Shown here: piece by piece, positions 39,544 to 46,543 of the stretch
Position numbering within the stretch: the first letter of the stretch is position 1
Layout of the letters: every line of letters begins with the position of its first letter
Assembly (NCBI RefSeq): GCF_027923705.1
Contig: NZ_AP026442.1
Location: 3,100,001 to 3,164,000 of the forward strand
Direction: 5' to 3'
Length of the DNA stretch: 64,000 nucleotides
Origin: Cellulomonas sp. NTE-D12
GTDB lineage: Bacteria > Actinomycetota > Actinomycetes > Actinomycetales > Cellulomonadaceae
Notes under the pieces: model-generated
What the model was told of the DNA's origin: nothing
The model's database searches: none
Seen by the model: only the letters and a program-made list of their open reading frames with translations
Position numbers and translations under genes: made by a program

Positions 39544-41157
39544 TCAGACGGTGAACGCGGCGACTCGGGTGCGCAGGTCGGCGGAGAGGCGGGCCAGCTC
39601 GGCGACGGAGTCGCCCATCTGCCCCAGCACCTGGGAGGACGTGGACGCCGCGGAGGCGACCGCGGTGATGTTCTGCGCGATCTCCCCCGACCCCGTCGCA
39701 GCCTCGGTCACCCCCCGGGACATCTCGTTGGTCGTGGCGGTCTGCTCCTCCACCGCCGACGCGATCGTCATCTGGTGATCGTTGATCGCCGCCACGATCG
39801 ACCCGATCTGCCCGATCGAGGTCACCGCCCCCGCCGTGTCCGCCTGGATCGTCTCCACCCGACGAGCGATGTCCTCCGTCGCCTTGGCCGTCTCCCGGGC
39901 CAGGTCCTTGACCTCCCCGGCCACCACCGCGAACCCCTTGCCCGCCTCACCAGCCCGGGCCGCCTCGATCGTCGCGTTCAACGCCAACAGGTTCGTCTGC
40001 TCCGCGATGCTCGTGATCAGCTTGACCACGTTGCCGATCTCCGCACTGGACTCCCCCAGGCGACCCACCGACTCGTTCGCCGCCGCCGCCACCCCCGTCG
40101 CCTGCGAAGCGACCTTCGCCGCCTCCGTCGCGCTCTGCGCGATCTCCCGGATCGAGGCCCCCATCTGCTCGGCACCGGCCGCGACCGCCTGCACGTTGCG
40201 GCTCACCTGCTCCGCCGCCGCCGCCACCACCCCCGCCTGCACCGACGTCTCCTCCGACCCCGACGCCACCTGACCCGACGCCGCCGACAGCTCCTCCGCC
40301 GCCGCCGCCACCGCAGCCGCCGTCTCGGCCACCACGCTCAACGTCCCCCGCAACGACCCCTGCGCCGACGTCAGGGCCGCCGCCATCCGGCCCACCTCGT
40401 CACGCGAGTCGAGACGGAGCTCCTTGGTCAGGTCACCGGCCGCCATCGCCTCGAGACCGGCCTTCACCGCGTTCACCTTCTTCAGCACGCCGCGCAGCAC
40501 GGAGAAGCCGAGCGCGATCGAGGCGACCGACGCCACGACCAGCAGGATCCACATGAACCGGATGGAGGACGACGACTGGGCCACGCCCGTCTCGTGCAGC
40601 GCCTTGGCCTTCTTCGCGAGGGCGTCCGCCTCGGCCGCGATCGCGTCGTTGGTGGTCGACGCCTGCTTGGTCAGGGTGTTCTGGGTGTAGACGGCGGCAC
40701 CGGCGATGTCACCGGCGCCGACCATGTCGAACATCTTCTGGGCGTCGTTCTCGTACGTCGTCATCTCGGTACGGATCGACTGGATGCTCTCCTGGCTCGA
40801 CGCCATCGGCGCGTACTTGTCGAGGTACGACTGCATGTCCCGGAACCGGCCCCCGAGCTCGGTCACCTGGTTGGTCAGGTCCACGCTGCCGAGCGCCGGC
40901 ACCAGGCCCACGCGTCCGCGGTCACCGCCGAACTCCCGCTCGATCATGATGATCTGCTGCATCGGCAGGCTCGTCTGGTCGTAGAGCTGCTCCGAGCCGG
41001 CGTTCAGGGAGTCCATCCGCTGCACCGACAGGCCGGTCAGCCCCGCCGCGACGAGCACCAGCAGCGCGAGGCACAGCCCGATCTTCACGGCGATCGAGGA
41101 GTCGGAGAACAGCCGCTTGGTCAGGGACCGGCGGGCCGCCCGTGCGGTGGTGCTCAT
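39544..41157 (-). CDS. Methyl-accepting chemotaxis protein
   Basis: The 537-residue receptor has TM1 (about 24-45), an outer helical-bundle sensor (46-199), TM2 (200-222), a HAMP domain (223-275) and a cytoplasmic signalling domain whose tip reads IAEQTNLLALNATIEAARAG, the CheA/CheW-binding hairpin. The sensor resembles four-helix-bundle modules; its ligand is unknown. AAGGAG precedes the ATG. It lies between cheW and cheB with short gaps on both sides. Conspicuous codon bias change (more C at third positions) in the signalling half suggests a recently copied module. Confidence 0.95.
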   Translation of the reverse strand: MSTTARAARRSLTKRLFSDSSIAVKIGLCLALLVLVAAGLTGLSVQRMDSLNAGSEQLYDQTSLPMQQIIMIEREFGGDRGRVGLVPALGSVDLTNQVTELGGRFRDMQSYLDKYAPMASSQESIQSIRTEMTTYENDAQKMFDMVGAGDIAGAAVYTQNTLTKQASTTNDAIAAEADALAKKAKALHETGVAQSSSSIRFMWILLVVASVASIALGFSVLRGVLKKVNAVKAGLEAMAAGDLTKELRLDSRDEVGRMAAALTSAQGSLRGTLSVVAETAAAVAAAAEELSAASGQVASGSEETSVQAGVVAAAAEQVSRNVQAVAAGAEQMGASIREIAQSATEAAKVASQATGVAAAANESVGRLGESSAEIGNVVKLITSIAEQTNLLALNATIEAARAGEAGKGFAVVAGEVKDLARETAKATEDIARRVETIQADTAGAVTSIGQIGSIVAAINDHQMTIASAVEEQTATTNEMSRGVTEAATGSGEIAQNITAVASAASTSSQVLGQMGDSVAELARLSADLRTRVAAFTV

Positions 41158-41253
41158 GTGAGGTGCTCCTTCATGGAGACGTGGACATCCGTGTCACTCG
41201 TCCCACCCATCGGCCGGACCGGGACGCTCGTGAGCCGCCGGGCGGGGTGGATC

Positions 41254-41277
41254 GGACGGCCGTCCAGGACGCCGTCC
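41254..41277 (-). promoter_or_regulatory. Hairpin in the chemoreceptor leader
   Basis: GGACGGC pairs perfectly with GCCGTCC around a ten-base loop, which on the transcribed strand holds a GGA. It lies in the 128-base cheW-receptor gap and could be an attenuator or terminator; no firm function. Confidence 0.35.
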
Positions 41278-41285
41278 CCGCGTCG

Positions 41286-41702
41286 TCAGGCGGCGACCGC
41301 CTCGTCGACGTCGAGCACCAGCAGCAGGTCGTGGTCCAGCTTGTGCGCGCCGAGCACCACCGACCGCATGACGCGGGGCAGCGTGTCCGGCGGCTCCTCG
41401 AACGTCTCCGACCCGACGGTGACCACCTCGCCGACGTGGTCCACGAGCAGCGACACCGTCTCGCCGCCCACCCGGACCACGACCATCATCGGGTCGTCGC
41501 CCTCGGCGCGGTCGGGCAGCGCGAGCCGGGCCCGCAGGTCGACCGCGAGCACCACCTGACCACGCAGGTTCACCAGGCCGGCCACGGTGCGGGGGGCGAG
41601 CGGCACGCGGGTGCGCTGCTGCTGGTGCAGCACCTCCTGCACCTGCGTCACGTCCACCCCGTACAGCGCACCGCCCAGACGGAACGTCACCAGCTGGGTC
41701 AT
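41286..41702 (-). CDS. cheW: Chemotaxis coupling protein CheW
   Basis: The 138-residue protein is a single CheW domain: FRLGGALYGVDVTQVQEVL, then RVPLAPRTVAGLVNLRGQVV, with the conserved NLRG turn, and LLVDHVGEVV. It links receptors to CheA. Its ATG overlaps the cheA stop by four bases. The end is followed by a 128-base gap to the receptor gene. Confidence 0.95.
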   Translation of the reverse strand: MTQLVTFRLGGALYGVDVTQVQEVLHQQQRTRVPLAPRTVAGLVNLRGQVVLAVDLRARLALPDRAEGDDPMMVVVRVGGETVSLLVDHVGEVVTVGSETFEEPPDTLPRVMRSVVLGAHKLDHDLLLVLDVDEAVAA

Positions 41703-44125
41703 CGGGCCACCCCCACCAGGTCGCGGTCGTGCGGCGCGTCGTCGAACGTCGTCGCGTCGAAGAAGGCCGGGTCGGCGGCGAGGATCGCCGAGCGGACGTC
41801 GAGCAGCTCGGTCACCTTGCCGCCGAGCACCGCCGAGCCGACCAGCCCCATGTCGTCCAGGTCGCTGTGCAGCGAGTCGTCGTCGGCCAGGATGTCGACG
41901 ATCGACTCGACCACCAGGCCGACCCCGCGGCCGTCCTGGCTGTGCACCACGACCTGCAGCGTCTCCTCGTCGAATCCGCCCATCGCGCCGAGCAGCCGGT
42001 CGAGGCGGACCAGCGGCAGGATCGCGCCGCGGTACTGCACCACCTCGCGGCCGCCCACCAGCTCGACCAGCGAGGCCGGGATCTGCTCCAGGCGGGTGAC
42101 CGAGGCCAGCGGCATCGCGACGCGTCGTCCGCCGCCGATGCCGGCGACCAGCACCTGGCGGGCGGTGGAGGCGCCGGCCGCGGCGGCGGTGGACCGGGTA
42201 CGGCCGAGGCCGCTCTCCGGCTCCCCGACCAGCGCCCGCCGCGCCAGCCCCTGCACGTCGAGGATCAGCGCGACCCGGCCGTCACCCAGCACCGTGGCGC
42301 CGGAGTACGTGCCGATCGACTTCAGCCGCGGCGACAGGGCCTTGACCACGATCTCCTCGGTGTCCAGCACGCGGTCGACCACCAGGCCGAACCGCACGTC
42401 GTCGGACGCGACCACCGCGATCACCGCGGAGCTGCCCGGCGCCACGCTGAGCACCGGCGCGGACCCGTCGGCCTGCGTCGTGCCGTCCAGGACGTGCGCC
42501 AGCGACACCAGCGGCAGCAGGTCGCCGCGCAGCCGGTACACCGGGGCCGAGTGCACGTACTCGATCGAGGTGGCGTTGCGGTCGTCCACCGCGACCAGCT
42601 CCAGCAGGTTCACCTGCGGGACGGCGAACCGCTCCTCGCCGCACTCGACCGTCAGCGCCGGCATGATCGCCAGGGTCAGCGGGATGCGCAGCCGCCACGT
42701 CGTGCCGATGCCGGGCTTGGACTCGACGTCCACCGACCCGCCCACCGACTCGATCTTGGTGCGGACCACGTCCATGCCGACACCGCGGCCGGACACGTTG
42801 GTGACCTGCTCCGCCGTGGAGAAGCCCGGCAGGAACAGCAGCTGCATCAGGTCCGCCGGCGTCGCCGCGGCGAGCTGCTCGGCGGTGCGCAGACCCTTGC
42901 GGAGGGCGCTGGCGGCCACCTTCTGCGCGTCGATGCCGCGGCCGTCGTCGGACACCTCGACGACCACCAGGCCACCGGCGTGGTAGGCGCGCAGCGTCAG
43001 CAGGCCCTGGGCCGGCTTGCCGGCCGCGACCCGGTCGGCGACCGGCTCGATCCCGTGGTCGATCGCGTTGCGGACCAGGTGCGTCAGCGGGTCCTTGACC
43101 GCCTCGAGCAGACCGCGGTCCAGCTCCGTGTCGCCGCCGGACATCTCCAGGCCGACCTCCCGGCCGCACGACGCGGCCAGGTCGCGCACGACGCGCGGCA
43201 TCTTGGACCAGATGTGCTCGATGGGCTGCATGCGCGTCTTCATGACGCCCTCCTGCAGCTCACCGGCGATCACGTCGAGGCGCTGGGCGGCGCGGGACAG
43301 GTCGAGGTCGGCGCCGACCGAGGCCAGGCGGGTGATCTGGTTGCGGGCCAGCACCAGCTCGCCGACCTCGCGCATCAGGCCGTCGAGCAGCTCGACGTCG
43401 ACGCGGATCGAGGAGTCGGAGATGGTGCGGACGCCCTCGTCCGGCGTCTCCGCGGTCGCGGCCGACGGCGGGATGCGGGGGGTCGGGACGGCGGGAGCCG
43501 GAGCGGCGGCCGCGGCGGCGGGGGTCGCCGGCGCGGGCGCGGCTGGCGCGGGGGCGGGGGCAGGGGTCACGACGGCAGCAGGCGCCGGCGCGGGCACCGT
43601 CTCGGCGATGCGCTCGACGATCACGGCGGTGGTGACCGGCGCGGGCTCGCCGACGGGCTCCGCCGCGGCGACCGGCTCGGCGCCCGTCGTCGTGACCGCC
43701 ACCGGCTCGGGGTCGAGGGTCGCAGCAGCCGCTGCCGGGTCGGTGGCCAGCACCGCCTCGACGCGGGCCACGACGTCGTCGATCGCCACGGAGCCCTCGT
43801 CGCCACCGGTCTCGATGGTGCGCAGGATCTCGCGGACGCGGTCCACCACGGCCAGAAGCACGTCGGTGGTCGGCTGGTCCATCGACCGCTTGCCGTCACG
43901 GAGCTCCACCAGCAGGTTCTCGCCGGCGTGCGTGACGTGCTCGAGGTTGCCGAACGCCAGGAAGCCGCTGGTGCCCTTGATCGTGTGGATGGTGCGGAAC
44001 ACGCTGCTCAGCAGCGGCCGCGCACCGGGCTCCTTCTCGAGGGCCACCAGGTCCTGGTCGAGCTGATCCAGGTTCTCGTAGCTCTCCACGAGGAACTCGC
44101 GGACGATGTCGTCGGCGTCCTCCAC
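41699..44125 (-). CDS. cheA: Chemotaxis histidine kinase CheA with two CheW-like domains
   Basis: The 808-residue kinase has an N-terminal HPt domain (H47 in FRTIHTIKGTSGFL), a long Ala/Pro-rich linker (about 140-225) in place of a clear CheY-binding P2 domain, the dimerisation segment, a HATPase domain (HLVRNAIDHGIE; VEVSDDGRGID; GRGVGMDVV) and then two consecutive CheW-like regulatory domains (about 480-620 and 650-790), where most CheA proteins have one. GTG 44125 has AGGAGG seven bases upstream, in a foldable leader described separately. Confidence 0.95.
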   Translation of the reverse strand: MEDADDIVREFLVESYENLDQLDQDLVALEKEPGARPLLSSVFRTIHTIKGTSGFLAFGNLEHVTHAGENLLVELRDGKRSMDQPTTDVLLAVVDRVREILRTIETGGDEGSVAIDDVVARVEAVLATDPAAAAATLDPEPVAVTTTGAEPVAAAEPVGEPAPVTTAVIVERIAETVPAPAPAAVVTPAPAPAPAAPAPATPAAAAAAPAPAVPTPRIPPSAATAETPDEGVRTISDSSIRVDVELLDGLMREVGELVLARNQITRLASVGADLDLSRAAQRLDVIAGELQEGVMKTRMQPIEHIWSKMPRVVRDLAASCGREVGLEMSGGDTELDRGLLEAVKDPLTHLVRNAIDHGIEPVADRVAAGKPAQGLLTLRAYHAGGLVVVEVSDDGRGIDAQKVAASALRKGLRTAEQLAAATPADLMQLLFLPGFSTAEQVTNVSGRGVGMDVVRTKIESVGGSVDVESKPGIGTTWRLRIPLTLAIMPALTVECGEERFAVPQVNLLELVAVDDRNATSIEYVHSAPVYRLRGDLLPLVSLAHVLDGTTQADGSAPVLSVAPGSSAVIAVVASDDVRFGLVVDRVLDTEEIVVKALSPRLKSIGTYSGATVLGDGRVALILDVQGLARRALVGEPESGLGRTRSTAAAAGASTARQVLVAGIGGGRRVAMPLASVTRLEQIPASLVELVGGREVVQYRGAILPLVRLDRLLGAMGGFDEETLQVVVHSQDGRGVGLVVESIVDILADDDSLHSDLDDMGLVGSAVLGGKVTELLDVRSAILAADPAFFDATTFDDAPHDRDLVGVAR

Positions 44126-44128
44126 GCT

Positions 44129-44177
44129 CCTGCCTCCTCATGGAGGGCCGGCGTCCATCGCCGGCCGTACAGGAGGC
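44129..44177 (-). promoter_or_regulatory. Candidate CsrA-binding leader between csrA and cheA
   Basis: On the transcribed strand, GGCCGGCG-ATGGA-CGCCGGCC forms a perfect 8-bp hairpin (44166-44146) whose whole loop is A-U-G-G-A, fitting the ANGGA core bound by CsrA. It is framed by GCCTCCT and AGGAGGC, which pair over 7 bp; the second contains the cheA ribosome site AGGAGG. A nearer CCTCC can also cover it. So the leader can hide the cheA start, and CsrA could change this. This is read from sequence only. Confidence 0.55.
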
Positions 44178-44504
44178 TCATCGGTCGAGCGGGGCGTCTC
44201 CTGAGGAGTCCACGGCCGGTGCCGGGGCCGCCGGCGCAGCGGGGACGGCCGGGTCGGCGGGCGTCGCGGCCGACGGCGGCGCGGCGATGATGCGGCGCAG
44301 TGCCGCCTCTGTGCCGTCGTCCGCGGCGACCGCCTGCTCGTTCTCCGACTGGATCGCCTCGAGCACCTCCGCGCGGTGCACCCGCACGGACCGCGGGGCG
44401 TCGATCCCGAGCCGCACACCGTCGGACCGCACCTCGATCACGGTGACGACGATGTCGCCCCCGATGACGAGGCGCTCGCCCACCCGACGGCTCAGCACCA
44501 GCAT
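44178..44504 (-). CDS. csrA: Carbon storage regulator CsrA with extended tail
   Basis: The first 60 residues are a clear CsrA: MLVLSRRVGERLVIGGDIVV, DGVRLGIDAP and HRAEVLEAIQ. CsrA is a dimeric RNA-binding protein that recognises GGA in hairpin loops near ribosome sites. The conserved Arg in VHRAEV needed for RNA contact is present. About 40 Ala/Pro-rich residues (66-108) extend past the normal end (most CsrA proteins have 60-75). Its inhibitor FliW is not in the window. AAGG precedes the ATG; the gene leads into the cheA leader. Confidence 0.95.
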   Translation of the reverse strand: MLVLSRRVGERLVIGGDIVVTVIEVRSDGVRLGIDAPRSVRVHRAEVLEAIQSENEQAVAADDGTEAALRRIIAAPPSAATPADPAVPAAPAAPAPAVDSSGDAPLDR

Positions 44505-44605
44505 GCGGTGACCTTATCTTGCGGCGCGGTGAGGCCCCGGCTGCCGCGCGACCGCGCTCCAGGCGTCGCGGACGATCGGGACATGTACAAAACCGGCGCA
44601 GACCG

Positions 44606-45070
44606 CTAGGACGCAGTGCGGGCCTCGACCCGCACGACGGACTCACCGGACGCCCTGCCACCGCCCGACTCGACGGACGTGCTCAGGTCGTACAGACCGG
44701 GGGCGGCATCAGTCGGGATGGCGATGGTGCTGACCGGTGCTCCGCCCGCCCGGTTCGTCGTCTGCACGGGCGCCGCGGTCAGCCGCGGAGACGGAACACC
44801 CACGCCGACGGAGCTCTTCAGCGTCGTGACGTCCGGGTACGAGCCGGTCAACGACGCCGACAACGTGACCGGCGCCTGCGGGTACGCCTGCGTGGGCGGA
44901 AGGGTCTCGACGATCCAGTGCACCACCAGCACGTCGCCGGGGCGCAGCACCTGGTCGACGTCCGTCTTCTGGCAGCACGTGTACCGGTAGGTGGCCGGGG
45001 CACCCTCCGACGGTGGCTGGGGCGTGGGTGCGCAACCGGCGATCGCCAGCGGACCGAGAACGGCCGACAT
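44606..45070 (-). CDS. Putative lipoprotein, unknown function
   Basis: The 154-residue protein has a hydrophobic start ending in the lipobox LAIAGC, then a beta-rich outer domain (YRYTCCQKTDVDQVLRPGDVLVVHWIVE). The n-region of the signal has no positive residues if ATG 45070 is used, so the true start may lie upstream in the same open frame (a TTG six bases upstream is possible). No family recognised. It interrupts the motility genes and overlaps the start region of the oppositely directed 45013 gene. Confidence 0.55.
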   Translation of the reverse strand: MSAVLGPLAIAGCAPTPQPPSEGAPATYRYTCCQKTDVDQVLRPGDVLVVHWIVETLPPTQAYPQAPVTLSASLTGSYPDVTTLKSSVGVGVPSPRLTAAPVQTTNRAGGAPVSTIAIPTDAAPGLYDLSTSVESGGGRASGESVVRVEARTAS

Positions 45071-45363
45071 CGCCAACGCTGCTGACGGAGACAGGTGCTG
45101 AGCGACGAGGCGCCTTCCGTGCGACCTGGATCGTGGGCCTCGCCGTCGTGGCGTTCCAGGTCGTGGTGGCCGAGGCGTGGAGGAAGGGCACCGGAGGCGT
45201 TCACCTCGCACCCTTCTGGGGCACGTACGTCGGCATGGCGTTCGGTCTGTGGGGCATCGCCGCCGTCGCGGCATCCCGCTCCCGACGTGGCGCCGACTCA
45301 CTGGCCGCACTGGCCGTCAGCTCGGCCTCTCTGACGCTCGCCCTGGCGCTGCTGGCGTTCTAG
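45013..45363 (+). CDS. Small membrane protein, start uncertain
   Basis: The frame encodes three hydrophobic segments (TWIVGLAVVAFQVVVAEAW, LAPFWGTYVGMAFGLWGIAAVAA and ALAVSSASLTLALALLAF) in its last 80 residues, which argues that it is real. The first 38 residues are unlikely and overlap the lipoprotein gene; translation probably begins nearer 45090, but no standard start with a ribosome site is seen. No family recognised. It is the only plus-strand gene within the motility block. Confidence 0.45.
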   Translation: MAGAWVRNRRSPADRERPTSPTLLTETGAERRGAFRATWIVGLAVVAFQVVVAEAWRKGTGGVHLAPFWGTYVGMAFGLWGIAAVAASRSRRGADSLAALAVSSASLTLALALLAF

Positions 45364-45394
45364 CGGCGCGGGCCGCGGGGCCCGCGACGGGCGC

Positions 45395-46543
45395 TCAGGC
45401 GCGGGCGGCGTCCACGTCCTGGCCCAGCAGCGCCGCCCAGACCACCGGGGACGACGGCACCCCGTCCGCCAGGGCGATCGGCAGGCCCAGACCCAGCACC
45501 GTCCCCGGTGCGCGCGTGTCGAACAGCCCCCGAACCGCCAAGGCGTCGACGGGCCGTTGGCGGCCGACCTGCGCCAGCCAGTGGCCGGTGTCCTCCGGCT
45601 TGGTGCGGCCGTCCACGACCGCCCACACCTGGTCCGGCCGGGCGGCGGCGACCAGTGCGGCGGCCTGCTCACGGTCGAGGCGCTCGTCGCGCACCGGCAC
45701 GGTGACGATCCACGGGTGGTCCTCCCGCGGCGCGGTGGCCCGCCAGCGGGAGGTGGCCGTGGCGCTCGACATGGCCCCGGGACCGCACTTCACGACGGCC
45801 TGCGGGGGCAGCGCCCAGCGGTGCGCGATCAGGTCGGCGGTCTCCTCGACGTCCAGCGGTGGGCCGACGAGGACGAGGACCTGACCCGACTGGCGCGGCG
45901 GGACGGGCGACGGCGGGAGCTGGGCCAGCACCCCGCCGAGGGTCAGCGGCGTGGCGGTCAGCAGGGCGGCAGGGACGCCGGCGGCGGTCAGCGCTGCGCG
46001 CAGGGCGTCGTCGGACGGTGGTGCGAAGCCCGCAGCCGGCGCCGAGTCGGGCGCAGCGAGGGCGCCCGTCGCGGTCGGGGCGGGCACCTCCACCTCGGCG
46101 GGAGGCGGTACCTCGGCGAGCGCACGCACCTGGTCGAGCACGGCCGCGAAGCGGGCACTGGCTGTGGACACGGGTGCTGGCTCCACGGGCGCCGCGGCCT
46201 CGGCTGCCGGACGAGTCGCCACCGCGCCACCGGTCTGCCCCGGCCCAGCTGCGCCCACGGGCGCTGCGCTGAACGGCGCGCCGGTGCGTTCCGCCTGGTC
46301 GGCCGCCTCGAGCAGGTCGTCGAGCGAGGCCGCCGTCGGACGCGTGAACCGGCGCCGGGGCGTCCGCGCGGGCTCCGGCACGTCGATCGTCAACTCGTAC
46401 CGCTCGCGCGCGAAGAACCCGCCGAACCCGCCGCTGCGCACCTTCTCGGCGCGCACGATGCGGGCACCGGGACCGAGCTCCTCGCGGACCCGGACGATCA
46501 GGCCGGCCAGGTCGGCGCCCTCAAGCAGCAAGCGCTCGCCCAC
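45395..46543 (-). CDS. FlhF-like protein without GTP-binding loop
   Basis: The 382-residue protein follows flhA with a 23-base overlap, the usual place of flhF. Its N-terminus (GARIVRAEKVRSGGFGGFFARERYEL) matches the FlhF N-domain. After an Ala/Pro-rich linker, the C-terminal part begins QVLVLVGPPLDVEETADLIA where true FlhF has the P-loop GPTGVGKTTT; the Lys and Thr for GTP are absent. The later DxR and TKLD-like positions are also not conserved. It may keep a structural role in placing or counting flagella without GTPase activity. Confidence 0.7.
   Translation of the reverse strand: MGERLLLEGADLAGLIVRVREELGPGARIVRAEKVRSGGFGGFFARERYELTIDVPEPARTPRRRFTRPTAASLDDLLEAADQAERTGAPFSAAPVGAAGPGQTGGAVATRPAAEAAAPVEPAPVSTASARFAAVLDQVRALAEVPPPAEVEVPAPTATGALAAPDSAPAAGFAPPSDDALRAALTAAGVPAALLTATPLTLGGVLAQLPPSPVPPRQSGQVLVLVGPPLDVEETADLIAHRWALPPQAVVKCGPGAMSSATATSRWRATAPREDHPWIVTVPVRDERLDREQAAALVAAARPDQVWAVVDGRTKPEDTGHWLAQVGRQRPVDALAVRGLFDTRAPGTVLGLGLPIALADGVPSSPVVWAALLGQDVDAARA

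Noticed and set aside
41180..41230. FliA-type promoter (GCCGATGG) before the chemoreceptor gene
   Set aside because: The -10 part is suggestive, but no TAAA-like -35 is found at proper distance.
41729..44290. 853-codon plus-strand frame
   Set aside because: Shadow of cheA; the minus strand carries all kinase boxes.
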